6,206 bases of DNA from Bacteroidota bacterium. GTDB taxonomy: Bacteria > Bacteroidota > Ignavibacteria > T3Sed10-11. The notes beneath the pieces were generated by a model, which was not told the origin of the DNA, did not search any database, and saw only the letters and a program-made list of their open reading frames with translations. Position numbers and translations under genes: made by a program. Location of the stretch: contig SKXH01000152.1 in NCBI GenBank assembly GCA_007128495.1, forward strand, positions 1 to 6,206. Reading direction: 5' to 3'. This document shows, in pieces, positions 6,109 to 6,206 of this stretch. Every line of letters begins with the position of its first letter. Position 1 is the stretch's first letter.

Positions 6109-6206
6109 GTGAGGGTATGTGTGGGGGAGTGGGGATGATTGGATGGGTGATTGATTGGGTGAAAGTATGTTAATAATGATTGGGTTGTAGAGGTCAGAGG
6201 TCAGAG
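6109..6206. repeat. G-rich low-complexity intergenic DNA ending in a GAGGTCA heptamer repeat
   Basis: From about 6109 the plus strand is strongly G/T-rich with irregular reiterations of GATTGG and GGGTGA (for example GGGTGATTGATTGGGTGA). The last 18 bases (6189-6206) have an exact period of 7, unit GAGGTCA (TGACCTC on the other strand), about 2.6 copies, and the array may continue beyond the window. No supported gene was found in this stretch. Confidence 0.6.

Noticed and set aside
6117..6173. 18-codon plus-strand ORF encoding MCGGVGMIGWVIDWVKVC, preceded by GAGGG
   Set aside because: The peptide is hydrophobic and superficially toxin-like, but it arises from the G/T-rich low-complexity repeats, the GAGGG is too close to the ATG, and nothing else supports expression.

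Overview
The window is a stretch of bacterial DNA in which every gene I can support lies on the minus strand. It carries a five-gene operon for a periplasm-facing, membrane-bound uptake-type [NiFe] hydrogenase. Upstream of it is a separate, unusual gene fusing a short-chain dehydrogenase/epimerase to a helical, probably regulatory, domain. Twin-arginine export signals, a HybA/HybB-type quinone-linked membrane module and strong GGAGG ribosome binding sites suggest a diderm (Gram-negative type) anaerobe or facultative anaerobe. TGA works as an ordinary stop at the ends of the protease and ferredoxin genes. No lineage can be fixed from this window. The hydrogenase subunits recall, from memory, the group 1a / [NiFeSe]-related enzymes of Deltaproteobacteria.

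Layout in transcription order (right to left). At 6206-6042 is a G-rich, partly repetitive intergenic stretch ending in a heptamer tandem repeat, with a possible promoter and a tiny leader ORF. At 6041-4479 is the SDR/epimerase fused to an RsbRD-N-like helical domain. At 4478-4301 is an intergenic region with overlapping hairpins behind the epimerase and a good sigma-54-type promoter (TGGCAT-N5-TTGT) ahead of the hydrogenase genes. Then come, nearly without gaps, the catalytic large subunit (4300-2741), its C-terminal maturation protease (2739-2236), the iron-sulfur small subunit (2243-1113), a HybA-like four-cluster ferredoxin (1109-213) and the N-terminus of a HybB/NrfD-family membrane protein (209 to beyond the left edge).

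How the genes fit together: the large subunit folds around the Ni-Fe site in the cytoplasm, and the protease trims its last 16 residues. It is then carried across the membrane with the small subunit, which bears the Tat signal. In the periplasm electrons from H2 would pass through the proximal, medial and distal clusters of the small subunit to HybA and on to HybB and the quinone pool. Small subunit and HybA each end in one short membrane helix followed by a charged tail, so both look anchored.

Points worth a second look: the large-protease-small-HybA-HybB gene order, differing from hybOABCD; [NiFeSe]-like sequence features combined with cysteine at the selenocysteine position and a predicted [3Fe-4S] medial cluster; the epimerase-regulatory domain fusion; and the sigma-54-type promoter. 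I see no RNA genes, CRISPR arrays, insertion sequences or phage genes.
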